Below are positions 40,849 to 50,400 of a stretch of DNA of 51,341 nt, piece after piece. The notes beneath the pieces were generated by a model that had not been told where the DNA came from, did not search any database, and was given only the letters and a program-made list of their open reading frames with translations. Every line of letters begins with the position of its first letter. Position 1 is the first letter of the stretch. The stretch comes from Desulfobacteraceae bacterium RAAP-1 (GTDB lineage: Bacteria > Desulfobacterota > Desulfobacteria > Desulfobacterales > Desulfatirhabdiaceae). The DNA is taken from NCBI GenBank assembly GCA_001443525.1, contig LKPX01000021.1, positions 1 to 51,341 of the forward strand, written 5' to 3'. A program made the position numbers and the translations under genes.

Positions 40849-41941
40849 TGATGAGGCGGATATCCGCGAAGTTTTGTCCCTGTTTCTGAAGGATATCGGT
40901 TATGCCGTCGTTGCGGCGGAAAACGGCGGAGAAGCTCTGACGCTGTTTCGGCAGACTTTGCCGCAGATCGTTATTTCAGATATCAAAATGCCGGGCATGG
41001 ATGGCATTGAGCTGCTGCGCCGGATCAAGCAGGAAAGCCCGGACACGGAATTTATCATGATCACCGGGCATGGAGATATGGATCTGGCTATTGTCAGTTT
41101 TCAGGGGCAGGCGGCGGATTTTATCACCAAACCGATCAACGTGGATGTGCTGGAAATCGCCATCAAAAAAGTCTGCGAAAAAATCATCGCCCGGGATTTG
41201 CTTCGGGAATATACAGCGAATCTCGAAAAGCTGATCCGGGAAAAAACCGAGCTTCAAAATCATTTGTCATCGTTAGGGCTGATGATCGGATCTATTTCTC
41301 ACGGTCTGAAAGGTCTTTTGACGGGACTGGACGGTGGGATGTATCTGGTGGATTCCGGCTTTACCCGCGAAAACCAGGCGCAGGTGCAGGAAGGCTGGCA
41401 AATTGTCAAACTGAGCGTTGAACGTATCCGGAAGATGGTGCTGGATATTCTCTATTACGCCAAGGAACGGGAACTCAAATGGGAACGCGTGGATATTCTG
41501 GCATTTGCACAGGAGATTGCCGGCAACATGGAAATAAAGATGAAGCAGCAGCAGATCGATTTTGTCACGAATTTCGCTCCGGGTATCGGCGCCTATGAAA
41601 TTGATCCGGCCAGCATTCATTCCGCGCTGGTCAATATTCTGGAAAATGCGATAGATGCCTGTGTTCGAGATGAAACAAGGCCGCAGCATCAGATCGTTTT
41701 CGCCGTTCGTGAAGACCCTGTAAATATCTGTTTTGATATCAAAGACAACGGCATTGGCATGACAAGCGATATCCGTGAAAAACTGTTTACACTGTTTTTT
41801 TCTTCCAAGGGTAATAAGGGAACGGGATTAGGATTGTTTATTTCCCATAACATCGTTGCGCAGCACGGGGGCTCTATCTCTGTTTCGTCAACGCCGGGGC
41901 ATGGATCGCAGTTTATCATCAAAATTCCTAAATTGTCCTGA
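40823..41941 (+). CDS. Soluble receiver-histidine kinase hybrid
   Basis: A 372-residue protein from ATG 40823, overlapping the sensor kinase 3' end by 26 bp (a longer frame to 40721 is only a shadow). N-terminal receiver: D9/D10, phospho-acceptor D53 in ISDIKMPGMDG, T81, K103. A coiled linker (120-150) leads to a kinase core. Its H-box is SISHGLKGLLTGL with H160, a non-HisKA-consensus form. The ATPase domain has ILENAIDAC, DNGIGM and GTGLGLFISHNI. No membrane segment and no DNA-binding domain, so output must be through phosphotransfer. As last gene of the Hdr operon it could relay phosphate from the membrane kinase to the HdrA-borne receiver. Confidence 0.9.
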   Translation: MNTSILLVDDEADIREVLSLFLKDIGYAVVAAENGGEALTLFRQTLPQIVISDIKMPGMDGIELLRRIKQESPDTEFIMITGHGDMDLAIVSFQGQAADFITKPINVDVLEIAIKKVCEKIIARDLLREYTANLEKLIREKTELQNHLSSLGLMIGSISHGLKGLLTGLDGGMYLVDSGFTRENQAQVQEGWQIVKLSVERIRKMVLDILYYAKERELKWERVDILAFAQEIAGNMEIKMKQQQIDFVTNFAPGIGAYEIDPASIHSALVNILENAIDACVRDETRPQHQIVFAVREDPVNICFDIKDNGIGMTSDIREKLFTLFFSSKGNKGTGLGLFISHNIVAQHGGSISVSSTPGHGSQFIIKIPKLS

Positions 41942-41984
41942 CTCCCTATACATTGGACCAAGCCTGACGACGTCGTACCGCCAT

Positions 41985-42079
41985 TAAAAGTCCGCATGGC
42001 AGTGTGTGCTGCCCTTGCTATCCTCCATTCGATGTGCTACGACTTTGTCGTATCTTGACGTATTTATCGCATATTCGAA
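41985..42079 (+). repeat. Diverged copy of the dispersed TTCGTAAAAAGTC-type palindromic repeat
   Basis: The intergenic gap between the kinase hybrid and the DUF294 gene begins this element with AAAAGTCCGCATG, identical to the corresponding end of the copy at 51229-51341 (read in reverse). It continues with a similar but degenerate body containing a short palindrome (TACGACTTTGTCGTA) and ends near TTCGAAG. Similarity beyond the first 12 bases is partial, so this copy is tentative. No gene is present in the gap. Confidence 0.4.
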
Positions 42080-42082
42080 GTG

Positions 42083-44032
42083 ATGAAAGACCGCGTGATG
42101 GATGAACATGAAATCCTGGCTGTGTTGAGAAATACGGATCCTTTCGAGATTCTGGATACAGATATTTTAATACGCCTTTCCAGAAAAACAGAAGTCAGGT
42201 TGTATGCAGTGAACGAATATGTATTCCGCCAGGGAGAGCAAAGCCGGGACAGGCTTTTTGTCGTTGCATCCGGCCTGGTTGAAATTACCGTGAGTAATGA
42301 CCGTGAAATGGAAGCGGTCATTGGTCTTCGAAGGCGCTATGATTTTTTGGGTGAAACCGTTCTGCTGTCTCAACAGCAGTATCCGGGATCTGCTCGCGTC
42401 AAGGAAGATTTGGTGTGTCTCGAAATCGGCCGGAAACCGTTTGAGAAACTGCTTCATACGCATGCGGGTTTTTCAGGGTTTTTCAGCGCATTATTATCGG
42501 AGCGGATGCGTCTTCTGTACGGTGAAATTGCGGCGGAGCGTTCTTATGAAGCTTACAGCGGCGCAGAATCTCCCCTGTTTGGAAAGCGCGTCAGCGAAAT
42601 CATGTCCTATCCCGTGGTGACCTGTTCGGCGAAAGACGCTATTACAACGGTTTCCATGACCATGGCGGAAAAGGACATCAGCGCGGTAGTGGTTCTGGAC
42701 GCGTTTAAAAAACCTTGCGGAATTGTTACAGAAAGCGTTCTAGTTAAATATCTGATTGCCAGAGGACTGTATCCTGTTGCTACCTGCAGGGTGGAACAAG
42801 TGATCAACAGCCATCTTGTGACAATTGAGGCTGAGTCTTTCATCGGTCAGGCGCTGATTTCCATGATCCGCAACAAGACCCGATATCTGATTGTCATGGA
42901 ACGGGGCCGGCTGGTCGGCATCATCGCCATGGTGGACCTGATCAAGCTGCGCAGTACCGGCCAGATGCTTCTCACCCATAACATTGAAGCCCAGCAGTCC
43001 ATTCAGGGGTTGTTGACGATCAGCCGGGAGGTGGATCGCATATTGGGCGATCTTGTGGCGGAAAAGGCGGATATCGGCGAAATACTGAATGTCATGTCCG
43101 AGCTTCATGAGCGTTTGTCGCAGCGGATAGTGGCGTTGTCGGAAGAGCGCATGAAACGGGAAGGCTGGGGGCCTGCGCCGGTGGATTACTGCTGGATCAA
43201 TTTGGGAAGCGCCGCCCGCTATGAACAGAGTATCCGGACAGATCAGGACAGTGCGCTGGTTTATGCAGATCCATCTCCGGACAGGCGATCTGCTGTTGAT
43301 GGTTATTTTCAGAAGCTGTCTGAAGTGATTGTTGATGGGTTGAACGCCTGTGGATTTCCACAATGCACTGCAGGTATCAGCCCGATTCATGAAAAATGGC
43401 GAAGAGCGCAAAGCGACTGGCTCCAACTGATTGAGAAATGGTCACAGACATTTCTGCCCGAAGAAAGCCGGATGATGGCGATTCTGCTGGATTCAAGACC
43501 CATATGGGGGAATAAGTCACTGTTTCAGCGCATTGCCGACAGCATGTTCGGTGCATTTCAAAAAACGATTCGCGGCAGTCATGAATCTTCTGGCGGGCAA
43601 TCTCCGTACCGTATCCCCGTCAGTTTTCTGGGAACGATCATTACTGAAAGATCCGGCGTTCACAAGGATGAGATCAACTTAAAGAATTCCGGCATCCTGA
43701 CACTGGTCAACTGTATCCGGATATTGGCTGTCCATGGCCGGATTCGAGAGCCATCCACCCTGGGAAGACTTGAAGCTCTGGCGGCAGGTGGAAGCATAAC
43801 TCCTGAAGATATGAATCTGTATCGCTCCAGCTTTGAAGCCCTGATGATGTTGACGCTTGAAGAAAATCTTCAAAAAATCCGTCGTGGTCGTGCGCCTGAT
43901 AACTATTTGGATCCCTATGCACTTCGGAAACGAGAGCGAATTATCCTGAAAGATGCGCTTTCTGGTGTTTCCCGCCTTCAGAAATATGTAAGCCGGACGG
44001 TGAGTGGAGATTGGCTGCGGGATATGCTGTAA
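42083..44032 (+). CDS. Cyclic-nucleotide-binding / CBS / DUF294 nucleotidyltransferase signalling protein
   Basis: A 649-residue cytoplasmic protein. It has a cNMP-binding domain (about 20-140: VNEYVFRQGEQSRDRLFVVA, FLGETVLL) and a CBS pair (about 170-295: VSEIMSYPVVTCSAKDAITT and VEQVINSHLVTIEAESFIGQ). A DUF294 nucleotidyltransferase domain (about 340-480) follows with the GlnD-like signature LGSAARYEQSIRTDQDSALV, in which the DXD-type acidic residues are kept, and a helical DUF294 C-terminal domain. Family members are thought to sense nucleotides; substrates are unknown. GTG at 42080 immediately precedes the ATG chosen here, so the exact start is uncertain by one codon. It follows the Hdr operon after a 138-bp repeat-containing gap. 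Confidence 0.88.
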   Translation: MKDRVMDEHEILAVLRNTDPFEILDTDILIRLSRKTEVRLYAVNEYVFRQGEQSRDRLFVVASGLVEITVSNDREMEAVIGLRRRYDFLGETVLLSQQQYPGSARVKEDLVCLEIGRKPFEKLLHTHAGFSGFFSALLSERMRLLYGEIAAERSYEAYSGAESPLFGKRVSEIMSYPVVTCSAKDAITTVSMTMAEKDISAVVVLDAFKKPCGIVTESVLVKYLIARGLYPVATCRVEQVINSHLVTIEAESFIGQALISMIRNKTRYLIVMERGRLVGIIAMVDLIKLRSTGQMLLTHNIEAQQSIQGLLTISREVDRILGDLVAEKADIGEILNVMSELHERLSQRIVALSEERMKREGWGPAPVDYCWINLGSAARYEQSIRTDQDSALVYADPSPDRRSAVDGYFQKLSEVIVDGLNACGFPQCTAGISPIHEKWRRAQSDWLQLIEKWSQTFLPEESRMMAILLDSRPIWGNKSLFQRIADSMFGAFQKTIRGSHESSGGQSPYRIPVSFLGTIITERSGVHKDEINLKNSGILTLVNCIRILAVHGRIREPSTLGRLEALAAGGSITPEDMNLYRSSFEALMMLTLEENLQKIRRGRAPDNYLDPYALRKRERIILKDALSGVSRLQKYVSRTVSGDWLRDML

Positions 44033-44076
44033 TATTTTTATGAATGCAATTTAATAATTAATTTTTCCAAAAAAGT

Positions 44077-44105
44077 TTGACATAAGATCGTTTTTAGACT
44101 AATAA
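44077..44105 (+). promoter_or_regulatory. Candidate promoter of the acyl-CoA ligase gene
   Basis: A perfect -35 hexamer TTGACA (44077-44082) is followed by AT-rich sequence. Possible -10 elements are ACTAAT (44098-44103, 15-bp spacer) or TAATAA (44100-44105, 17-bp spacer). It lies within an AT-rich 250-bp gap and gives a leader of about 170 nt. Confidence 0.5.
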
Positions 44106-44121
44106 ATTAACACCACCAAGT

Positions 44122-44139
44122 TGACTGAGCGCTCGTTCA
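44122..44139. promoter_or_regulatory. 18-bp palindromic operator, TetR/FadR-like
   Basis: TGACTGAGCGCTCGTTCA is an imperfect palindrome: TGA..GAGCGCTC..TCA with perfect outer triplets and inner octamer. It fits the TGANTGA-N4-TCANTCA style bound by TetR-family repressors of fatty-acid degradation such as Bacillus FadR, except for one base in the right half. It sits just downstream of the candidate -10, where binding would block transcription. No regulator gene is in the window. Confidence 0.5.
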
Positions 44140-44285
44140 TAATTGTTCATCATCAAAGGAGAGATGGAATCGGCACTCATAGTCACTCTGTAATATCCAA
44201 ACCGTTGTCTTTGTCAAGAAGATAACATTTATACAACCGGCCGAAATCGCATCGATAAGGCCAAATTTTAAAAAAGGGGAGAACC

Positions 44286-45911
44286 ATGACGCACAACATG
44301 ACGGATTATGACAAAACGTATGCGGAATTCAAATGGGAAGTACCGGAATATTTCAATTTTGCCGGTGATATCATTGACAAATGGGCCAAAGATCCCAACA
44401 AACTGGCGATGCTTTGGGTAAATGACGACGGTCTTGAACTCAAACGCACTTTCCTGGATTTCAGCAAGGCATCTAAAAGGCTCTGTAATGTGCTGGCTCA
44501 GCAGGGCGTCAAACGCGGTGATGTCGTGTCCATCCTTTTGGGACGTTCCATCGAATGGTGGGAAGTGTTCACAGCCACCATCCGCATGGGCGTTATTCTG
44601 GCGCCGGGCACTACCCAGCTCACATCCAAAGATCTGGAATACCGGATTAACACCTCCAAGGCTGTCTGTTTTATCACGGATAACGCCAATGCTCCTAAAT
44701 TGGAAGCTGTGGCGGATAAATGTCCGACCCTGAAGTGCAAACTGATCGTGGGCGGCAAGAGAGACGGCTGGCTCAGTTACACCGATGCCGTATCTACGGC
44801 TTCCGATGTGTTTGAAACCGCCAAAACCGCCAAAGATGAAGAAGCACTGGTGTATTTTACTTCCGGAACCGTCGGATTTCCGAAAATGGCGCTTCATACC
44901 CATACGTCCTATCCGTTGGGGCATCAGGTGACCGGCCGATTCTGGCTGGATCTCAAGCCCGAAGACATGCACTGGAACATCAGCGATACCGGATGGGCAA
45001 AAGCCGCCTGGAGCAGTTATTTCGGCCCCTGGTATTGCGGTGCCGCACAGTTTGTTCACTGCACAGACCGTTTCGATCCCAAGAAAACTCTCGAATTACT
45101 TTCCAAATATCCCGTAACCACCATGTGCGGTGCACCCACCATTTACCGGATGCTCGTGCTGCAACCGCTGTCCGAGTACAAATTTCCCACCCTGCGTCAT
45201 TGCGTCGGTGCTGGCGAACCGCTAAACCCTGAAATCATCGAGATATGGAAAAAAGCCACCGGCTGCACCATTCGCGACGGCTATGGCCAGACCGAAACCG
45301 TTTGCCTTTGCGCCAGTTTTCCCTGTATCGAACCACGGTTCGGCTCTATGGGTAAACCCATGCCAGGATTTGATCTTCAGGTCATCGACAACGATGGTAA
45401 CATCGTTCCGCCCAACACCGAAGGCGATATCGCCGTGCGCGTCAAACCCAACCGGCCACTGGGGCTTTTCAAGGAATACTGGAAAGAGCCGGAACGCACC
45501 GCTAATTCTTACAAAGGCGACTGGTACCTGACGGGTGACAGGGCATATCGGGATGAAGACGGCTATTTCTGGTTTGTAGGCCGCGCTGATGACGTTATTT
45601 TAACCTCCGGATATCGCATCGGTCCGTTTGAAGTGGAAAGTGCTCTGATCGAGCATCCGGCAGTGGCCGAGTCCGCGGTGGTTTCCAGCCCGGATGAAAC
45701 CCGCGGTGAAATTGTCAAAGCCTTTGTCATTCTGGCGCCGGGATATACGGCCAGTGACGCTCTGGCCAAAGAACTTCAGGAACATGTGAAAAAAGTGACC
45801 GCGCCCTATAAATATCCCCGCAAGATAGACTTTGTGACAGCGCTTCCCAAAACCGTCAGCGGAAAAATTCGGCGCGTTGAACTGCGGAATGCAGAATGGG
45901 GTAAAAATTAA
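44286..45911 (+). CDS. Acyl-CoA ligase, medium-chain (ACSM/AMP-binding) type
   Basis: A 541-residue ANL-superfamily enzyme: ATP-binding P-loop TSGTVGFPK (192-200), YGQTE (333-337), WYLTGD (413-418), hinge region VGRADDVILTSGYRIGPFEV (431-450) and the catalytic lysine K527 in TVSGKIRR. Full length for the family. It converts a carboxylic acid, ATP and CoA to acyl-CoA, AMP and pyrophosphate. The GYRIGPFEVE form and overall pattern are those of medium-chain/benzoate-type ligases, but the chain length cannot be fixed. Ribosome-binding site AAGGGGAG. Likely controlled by the palindrome upstream. Followed by a membrane protein gene after a 120-bp gap with a hairpin, which may be an acid uptake partner (inference). 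Confidence 0.92.
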   Translation: MTHNMTDYDKTYAEFKWEVPEYFNFAGDIIDKWAKDPNKLAMLWVNDDGLELKRTFLDFSKASKRLCNVLAQQGVKRGDVVSILLGRSIEWWEVFTATIRMGVILAPGTTQLTSKDLEYRINTSKAVCFITDNANAPKLEAVADKCPTLKCKLIVGGKRDGWLSYTDAVSTASDVFETAKTAKDEEALVYFTSGTVGFPKMALHTHTSYPLGHQVTGRFWLDLKPEDMHWNISDTGWAKAAWSSYFGPWYCGAAQFVHCTDRFDPKKTLELLSKYPVTTMCGAPTIYRMLVLQPLSEYKFPTLRHCVGAGEPLNPEIIEIWKKATGCTIRDGYGQTETVCLCASFPCIEPRFGSMGKPMPGFDLQVIDNDGNIVPPNTEGDIAVRVKPNRPLGLFKEYWKEPERTANSYKGDWYLTGDRAYRDEDGYFWFVGRADDVILTSGYRIGPFEVESALIEHPAVAESAVVSSPDETRGEIVKAFVILAPGYTASDALAKELQEHVKKVTAPYKYPRKIDFVTALPKTVSGKIRRVELRNAEWGKN

Positions 45912-45945
45912 TACCTGCACCGGAAATATCGTTGTGTAACAGAGC

Positions 45946-45989
45946 ATGGATATGCGGACAACCGGAACCCGTATTGTGCGCATATCCAT
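45946..45989. repeat. 11-bp perfect inverted repeat between ligase and membrane-protein genes
   Basis: ATGGATATGCG (45946-45956) pairs with CGCATATCCAT (45979-45989). Pairing extends inward by three more base pairs after one mismatch, leaving a small loop. No T-tract follows, so it is more likely an mRNA-processing or stability hairpin, or an operator, than an intrinsic terminator. Confidence 0.6.
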
Positions 45990-46031
45990 AGTATTCAGAA
46001 CATCAACTATTTTAAAAGAGCGGAGGTATCG

Positions 46032-47321
46032 ATGGCGGAAAATGTTAAAGCAGCCCCTGCGCCGGCAGGCGCACTGGTTCCCAGATGGGGACAGCCGGTA
46101 ACCGGAATTATCTCTCTGGTGGCATTCACGATTATTGCGTTGATCACCTGGTTTATTTTCAGCGACCCCCGCGGCCCTGTCGGCGCGTTTCCCTATCCCT
46201 TTGTCATGTATCTGGCCATGATGATTCTGGTCGGGCTGTATCAGCATATGATGCTGGGTGACTGGCCGTTCCAGAACCTGCCCCAACCGGCGAGAGGTAT
46301 TGTGGAAACCATTGTGAACCTGATCATTACCTGGTTCATGATCCATATTGTCTTCTACAAGATTCTGGGACTGGGATTTAACTTTCTCAGCCAGGACAAT
46401 CTCAACGCTATTGCCGAAGCCGGAAAGACCATGCTTCCCGGTGGTAAGCCCTTGACACTGGATGTCATGAAGACAACCCATCTTGCTCAGAGCGCTGTGG
46501 TGTGTTTTGTTCTGATCGGATTTTTCAGCTATCCGTTTGTCACCATCCTCTTCGGCAAATGGCCGGTCCGTCCCAGTGACCTGACGCAGCCACAGGCCGG
46601 CCTTCTGGAAATCGGCTGGTGTTCGATTCTGACTTTCTTCTTTTATTCCATCTTGATTGTTCCGTTCTGGGGTTTGATTTATGGTACGGTTTTCGGGACT
46701 TCTTTCGCCCTGAATACGCCATGGTGGACAGGGATCGCCGGTTTCTCTCACCTGCACTGGGTGTTTGGCTGGTGGGAATGGATGATCGTTATTCTGTTCA
46801 TGACCGCCAATGTATGGAGAGGCAAACCCTGGTCTGCGCTGCCATTGTCACAGCCGGCCAAGGGACTGGTATCTTTCGTGTGTATCGTAATTCTGGGTTA
46901 TATCATGGCCCTTATCTGTGTCAACCTGGCGCCAGTCTGGCTGGGCGATGCAGTGCATCATATTGACAAGGAAGCCGAAAAATTGCGGTTTCTGTGGTAT
47001 CACGCCGCGGAAATTGCCGGATTCACCCTGGTTCCGTTCCTTATCTGGCATCATTATTTTGACGACATGAGTCCTGTGGAGAATCTGGATTCATGGGCGG
47101 GGTTCTGGTTCAGGACTGTTGGCACTCTGGTTTTGTGCGCCATCAGCTATATTATTTTTTACTATGTCGGTTTTGGCGCCTGGGGGTTGGGGATTCCGCA
47201 CTGGGAACATAAATTTGTTCACGCCGAGTCTCTGGTCTGGAATTTCTGGTGGATTATTCCCTTATTGTGGAATGAGTGGTTCTTTCACAAATGGCCATTC
47301 TACGAACATAAGCATCATTGA
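46032..47321 (+). CDS. Tryptophan-rich polytopic membrane protein with internal repeats, function unknown
   Basis: A 429-residue protein with about ten hydrophobic segments and unusually many Trp residues. A recurring unit introduces successive helices: RWGQPVTGIISLV (18-30), GDWPFQNLPQPARGIVETIV (76-95), GKWPVRPSDLTQPQAGLLEI (175-194) and GKPWSALPLSQPAKGLVSFV (264-283). The common pattern is W-x(n)-Q-P-x-x-G-[ILV]-[LVI]. The C-terminus ends in a His/Lys tail (YEHKHH). Several charged and His-containing segments (HLHWVFGWWEW, LWYHAAEIAGF, LIWHHYFDDM) lie between helices. I do not recognise a characterised transporter family. Ribosome-binding site GAGCGGAGG. Adjacent to the acyl-CoA ligase, so organic-acid uptake is a reasonable but untested guess. 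Confidence 0.75.
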   Translation: MAENVKAAPAPAGALVPRWGQPVTGIISLVAFTIIALITWFIFSDPRGPVGAFPYPFVMYLAMMILVGLYQHMMLGDWPFQNLPQPARGIVETIVNLIITWFMIHIVFYKILGLGFNFLSQDNLNAIAEAGKTMLPGGKPLTLDVMKTTHLAQSAVVCFVLIGFFSYPFVTILFGKWPVRPSDLTQPQAGLLEIGWCSILTFFFYSILIVPFWGLIYGTVFGTSFALNTPWWTGIAGFSHLHWVFGWWEWMIVILFMTANVWRGKPWSALPLSQPAKGLVSFVCIVILGYIMALICVNLAPVWLGDAVHHIDKEAEKLRFLWYHAAEIAGFTLVPFLIWHHYFDDMSPVENLDSWAGFWFRTVGTLVLCAISYIIFYYVGFGAWGLGIPHWEHKFVHAESLVWNFWWIIPLLWNEWFFHKWPFYEHKHH

Positions 47322-47324
47322 TGG

Positions 47325-47402
47325 CTTCGTAAAAATTCGCATGCTGCGTTGCATTCTTCGTCAAGAATTTGCGCGCGTTGCCTGCGAACATTTTTCGTAA
47401 AC
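47325..47402 (+). repeat. Dispersed palindromic repeat, copy A
   Basis: Begins CTTCGTAAAAATTCGCATGC directly after the stop of the membrane-protein gene. It ends with CCTGCGAACATTTTTCGTAA, so its ends are inverted versions of each other. Its reverse complement aligns with the copy at 51229-51341 over both ends, the middle being shorter here. It can form a long hairpin and may serve as transcription boundary for the plus-strand gene. Confidence 0.75.
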
Positions 47403-47412
47403 GGTATTAAAA

Positions 47413-47443
47413 AGAGGCGTACTGGCGGATTATGTACGCCTCT
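47413..47443 (-). terminator. Intrinsic terminator of the GlmS-like gene
   Basis: On the minus strand, 5 bp after the stop codon, a perfect 10-bp stem (AGAGGCGTAC with GTACGCCTCT) and 11-nt loop are followed by TTTTAATA (47405-47412). This is a standard rho-independent terminator. Confidence 0.85.
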
Positions 47444-47447
47444 ATAC

Positions 47448-50400
47448 TCATCTTGCCCGGCTTATTCGGGCGATGATGAATTCGGCGGTTTTTTCAGCAG
47501 ACAGCCCGAACAGATCTTCTATGCGAAGCATTTCCAGATAGGTATCATCCCATGTCACACTGGCTTCCTGAACAATGTTTTTAATCCGTTCATGCTTGCC
47601 GCCCAGAGCCTTTACCTTCACCTGGAGCGCCGCCTTATCCCGGAAAGAAATGTGAAGCAGTAGCAGGTTGCTGATTTTGTTTGGAAACTCTGCCGATAAC
47701 GCGGGAATGATGACGATGTTACGCTCATCCTTACGTCCCTTGCCGATAAATACATTACCTTCCCGGACAATGATTCTTTTGGTTCCTTTGAGGCGGGCAT
47801 CATTTTCGACCCGCGAAGGCAAACCGACCAGAGAATCCGTCCTGCGCTGAATATGGATAGTGGTCTGATCCGTAATTTCACCCAGCACATTCAGACCATC
47901 CACTGTATAGAGCAATGCACCGTTCACCCGGTCAACGACGCCCTGAAGATTCTTCAGAACCCGGATATTATTGCCTGTCAACTGCGACAGGCCGATGCCG
48001 CTTTCGGTCAATGCATCGAAAAGAACGCCCTCGATTTTCAGCAGAATACGGCTGGTGCCCACGGTTACGGTTTTTGCCTGATGTTTGATGGCGTCCACCG
48101 GTCTGGCCAGATAATTGATCGCGCGTCCCAAAGACTCGAACAATGTGTTCAGCATGTTCTGGGCCGTCCCTTTTTTGCCGAAATCCAGCGCGAAATCCAG
48201 CACCGGCAGCCTGCCCGCCAGATATTTCAGGAGAATGGACAGATCCGCTCCGGCCTGATATCCCATTGTCGCGCAAAGCCCGTATGTTTCATTATGTTTT
48301 TTCAGGTGATAATAGAATTCGGCGATTTTTTCCCGGAAAGGTCTTTCAAGGACCAATTCGTATACATCCATGCCTTCCTGAAGATAGCGGTTCACCATCT
48401 GCTGCAGGTCTTCGCGGAAATCAAAAAGGAGTTCCGACCCCTCATGGATGGACAGCGCCGCAAAATATCCCCAAAGATGTCCTGCCAGCGTATTTACTAT
48501 CGGCGCTAAATGTCCGCTTACCTCTGGAACATGGAACACATCATCGGCGTATGGCTCAAAACGGTCTTCCCCTTCATCGGCGATTACGATCACCGCCGCT
48601 TTATGGGCCTTGAAAATAGCCGTGTCCTTGATGATATCGCCGATGACGGCGCCGCGGGTGCCGGCGGCGCACACAATGATAAGAGGTTCAGACGACAGGT
48701 CTATATGTTTTTTGTCTTCGACATAATCCGATGAAATGGTTTTGTAGCAGAGTTCACTCAGCTTGATCCGGATTTCATCCGCCGAAGCCTTGTTGGGGCC
48801 GCTGCCGACCACCGCCCAGTACGTTCGTGTCTGCGCCAGCTTCCGGGCGGATTCCCGAATGATTTTCTGCTGGGAAAGGACGCTGCGCATTTGCTGTGGC
48901 AGCTCCAGAAGACGGCGGAGTTCATCTGCCATAAACGCCGGCGTTCTGAGTTTTCTGAGGCCGGCCAGAAACAGCCCCACCAATGCCCCAGCAACAATCT
49001 GTGAATAAAACGCTTTAGTGGACGCCACCGACATTTCGATATCCCGCCCGCTACTGGTGTACATCACCCCATGAACCTTGAATGTAATGTCGGAATCCCG
49101 CCGGTTGACAATCGCCAGGGTAAAGGCGCCTCTCTGCCGCGCCATGTCCACCGTACGGTTGGTGTCTGCCGTGGTTCCGGATTGTGAAATAGCCACCACC
49201 AGCACATCGTTCATATTCCGGGAGGTTTCCGAACCTGAAAGCCGGAATCCACTCAGTTCGGAAGCTTTCATGGCGGCAATCTGAATCGACGGGTCATCCA
49301 GATAATATTGAGTGATATCCGCGCATGCCTGCGCCGCGACGCCGGCGGTGCCTTGACCGATAAAGAATATTCTGCGGATGCGGTTCTGGCGGAAAGCCTC
49401 CCAAATAACCGGCGGTACGACCGATTCTCCCAGATCCACAGACGCCATGTCGGATTCCGGATCTATCCGCCATCGGTTCATAAGGGTTTTTTCGACCGAT
49501 GCCGGCGCTTCCGAAATCTCTTTGAGGAAGTAGTGAGGAAAGCCCTGGCGGTCAATGTCGCGGGACATAATTTCTGTGGTTCTGATATCCGTATCGTCCA
49601 GAGCAATTGGCGTTCCATTATAATACATCGCCTTGATTGCAGTCGCCGAACCCTCCGAATCCTGATCCAGAATAAAAATCTGCCCCTGGGTGGAACCCAA
49701 AGGACTGTTGACGATTTTTTCCCCGTCCATTTTGATGTATCTCCGGGTTTCTTCAACAAATCCATAGACTTCTGAGACCGGCATATAGTGATCTACGGCA
49801 AGCCCCACAAATATCGTCTGACCGCTGCCTTTCTGGGCCAGAAAAAGCTTTCCGGGCGCCAGATCCGTTGTCATGGAAATAGCGTGGGAGCCTTTGAACG
49901 TATTGACAGCCTGACGAAAGGCATCTTCCACATTCATGCCGGAGTGCATAAATTTCTGGATTTGCAATGGAATGATTTTGGTATCCGTGGTTATATCCGG
50001 AGAAATCATGATTCCGTCGGCCTCGAGCTCAGATTTCAGCTCCTGATAATTATCGATATCTCCATTCAGACAAGCCTGAATGATGCCTGAATCCTCAGAA
50101 TGAAGCTGCGCAGAACGGTTATCCACCGGATGACAATTGGCGGCGGTGATGGCGCCCACAGATGCCCATCGGGTATGTGCCGCGATGCCGTGGAAGCGAT
50201 GAGGAATTCCGGCAATCACATGAAGCAGCACATCCTCACGGATCTGCTGGCGGATAAAAGCGATGTTGTCGCCCAGCTTTCCGATTTCCGCAGCTACCTT
50301 ATAAGTAAAAACCACGGCCGCCTGAGACAAAGCGCCCTGATGGTACTGGTTATGCGAGCTGATTCCCCGGTTGAGCAGGATTTCCTGATTGCTTCTTTCT

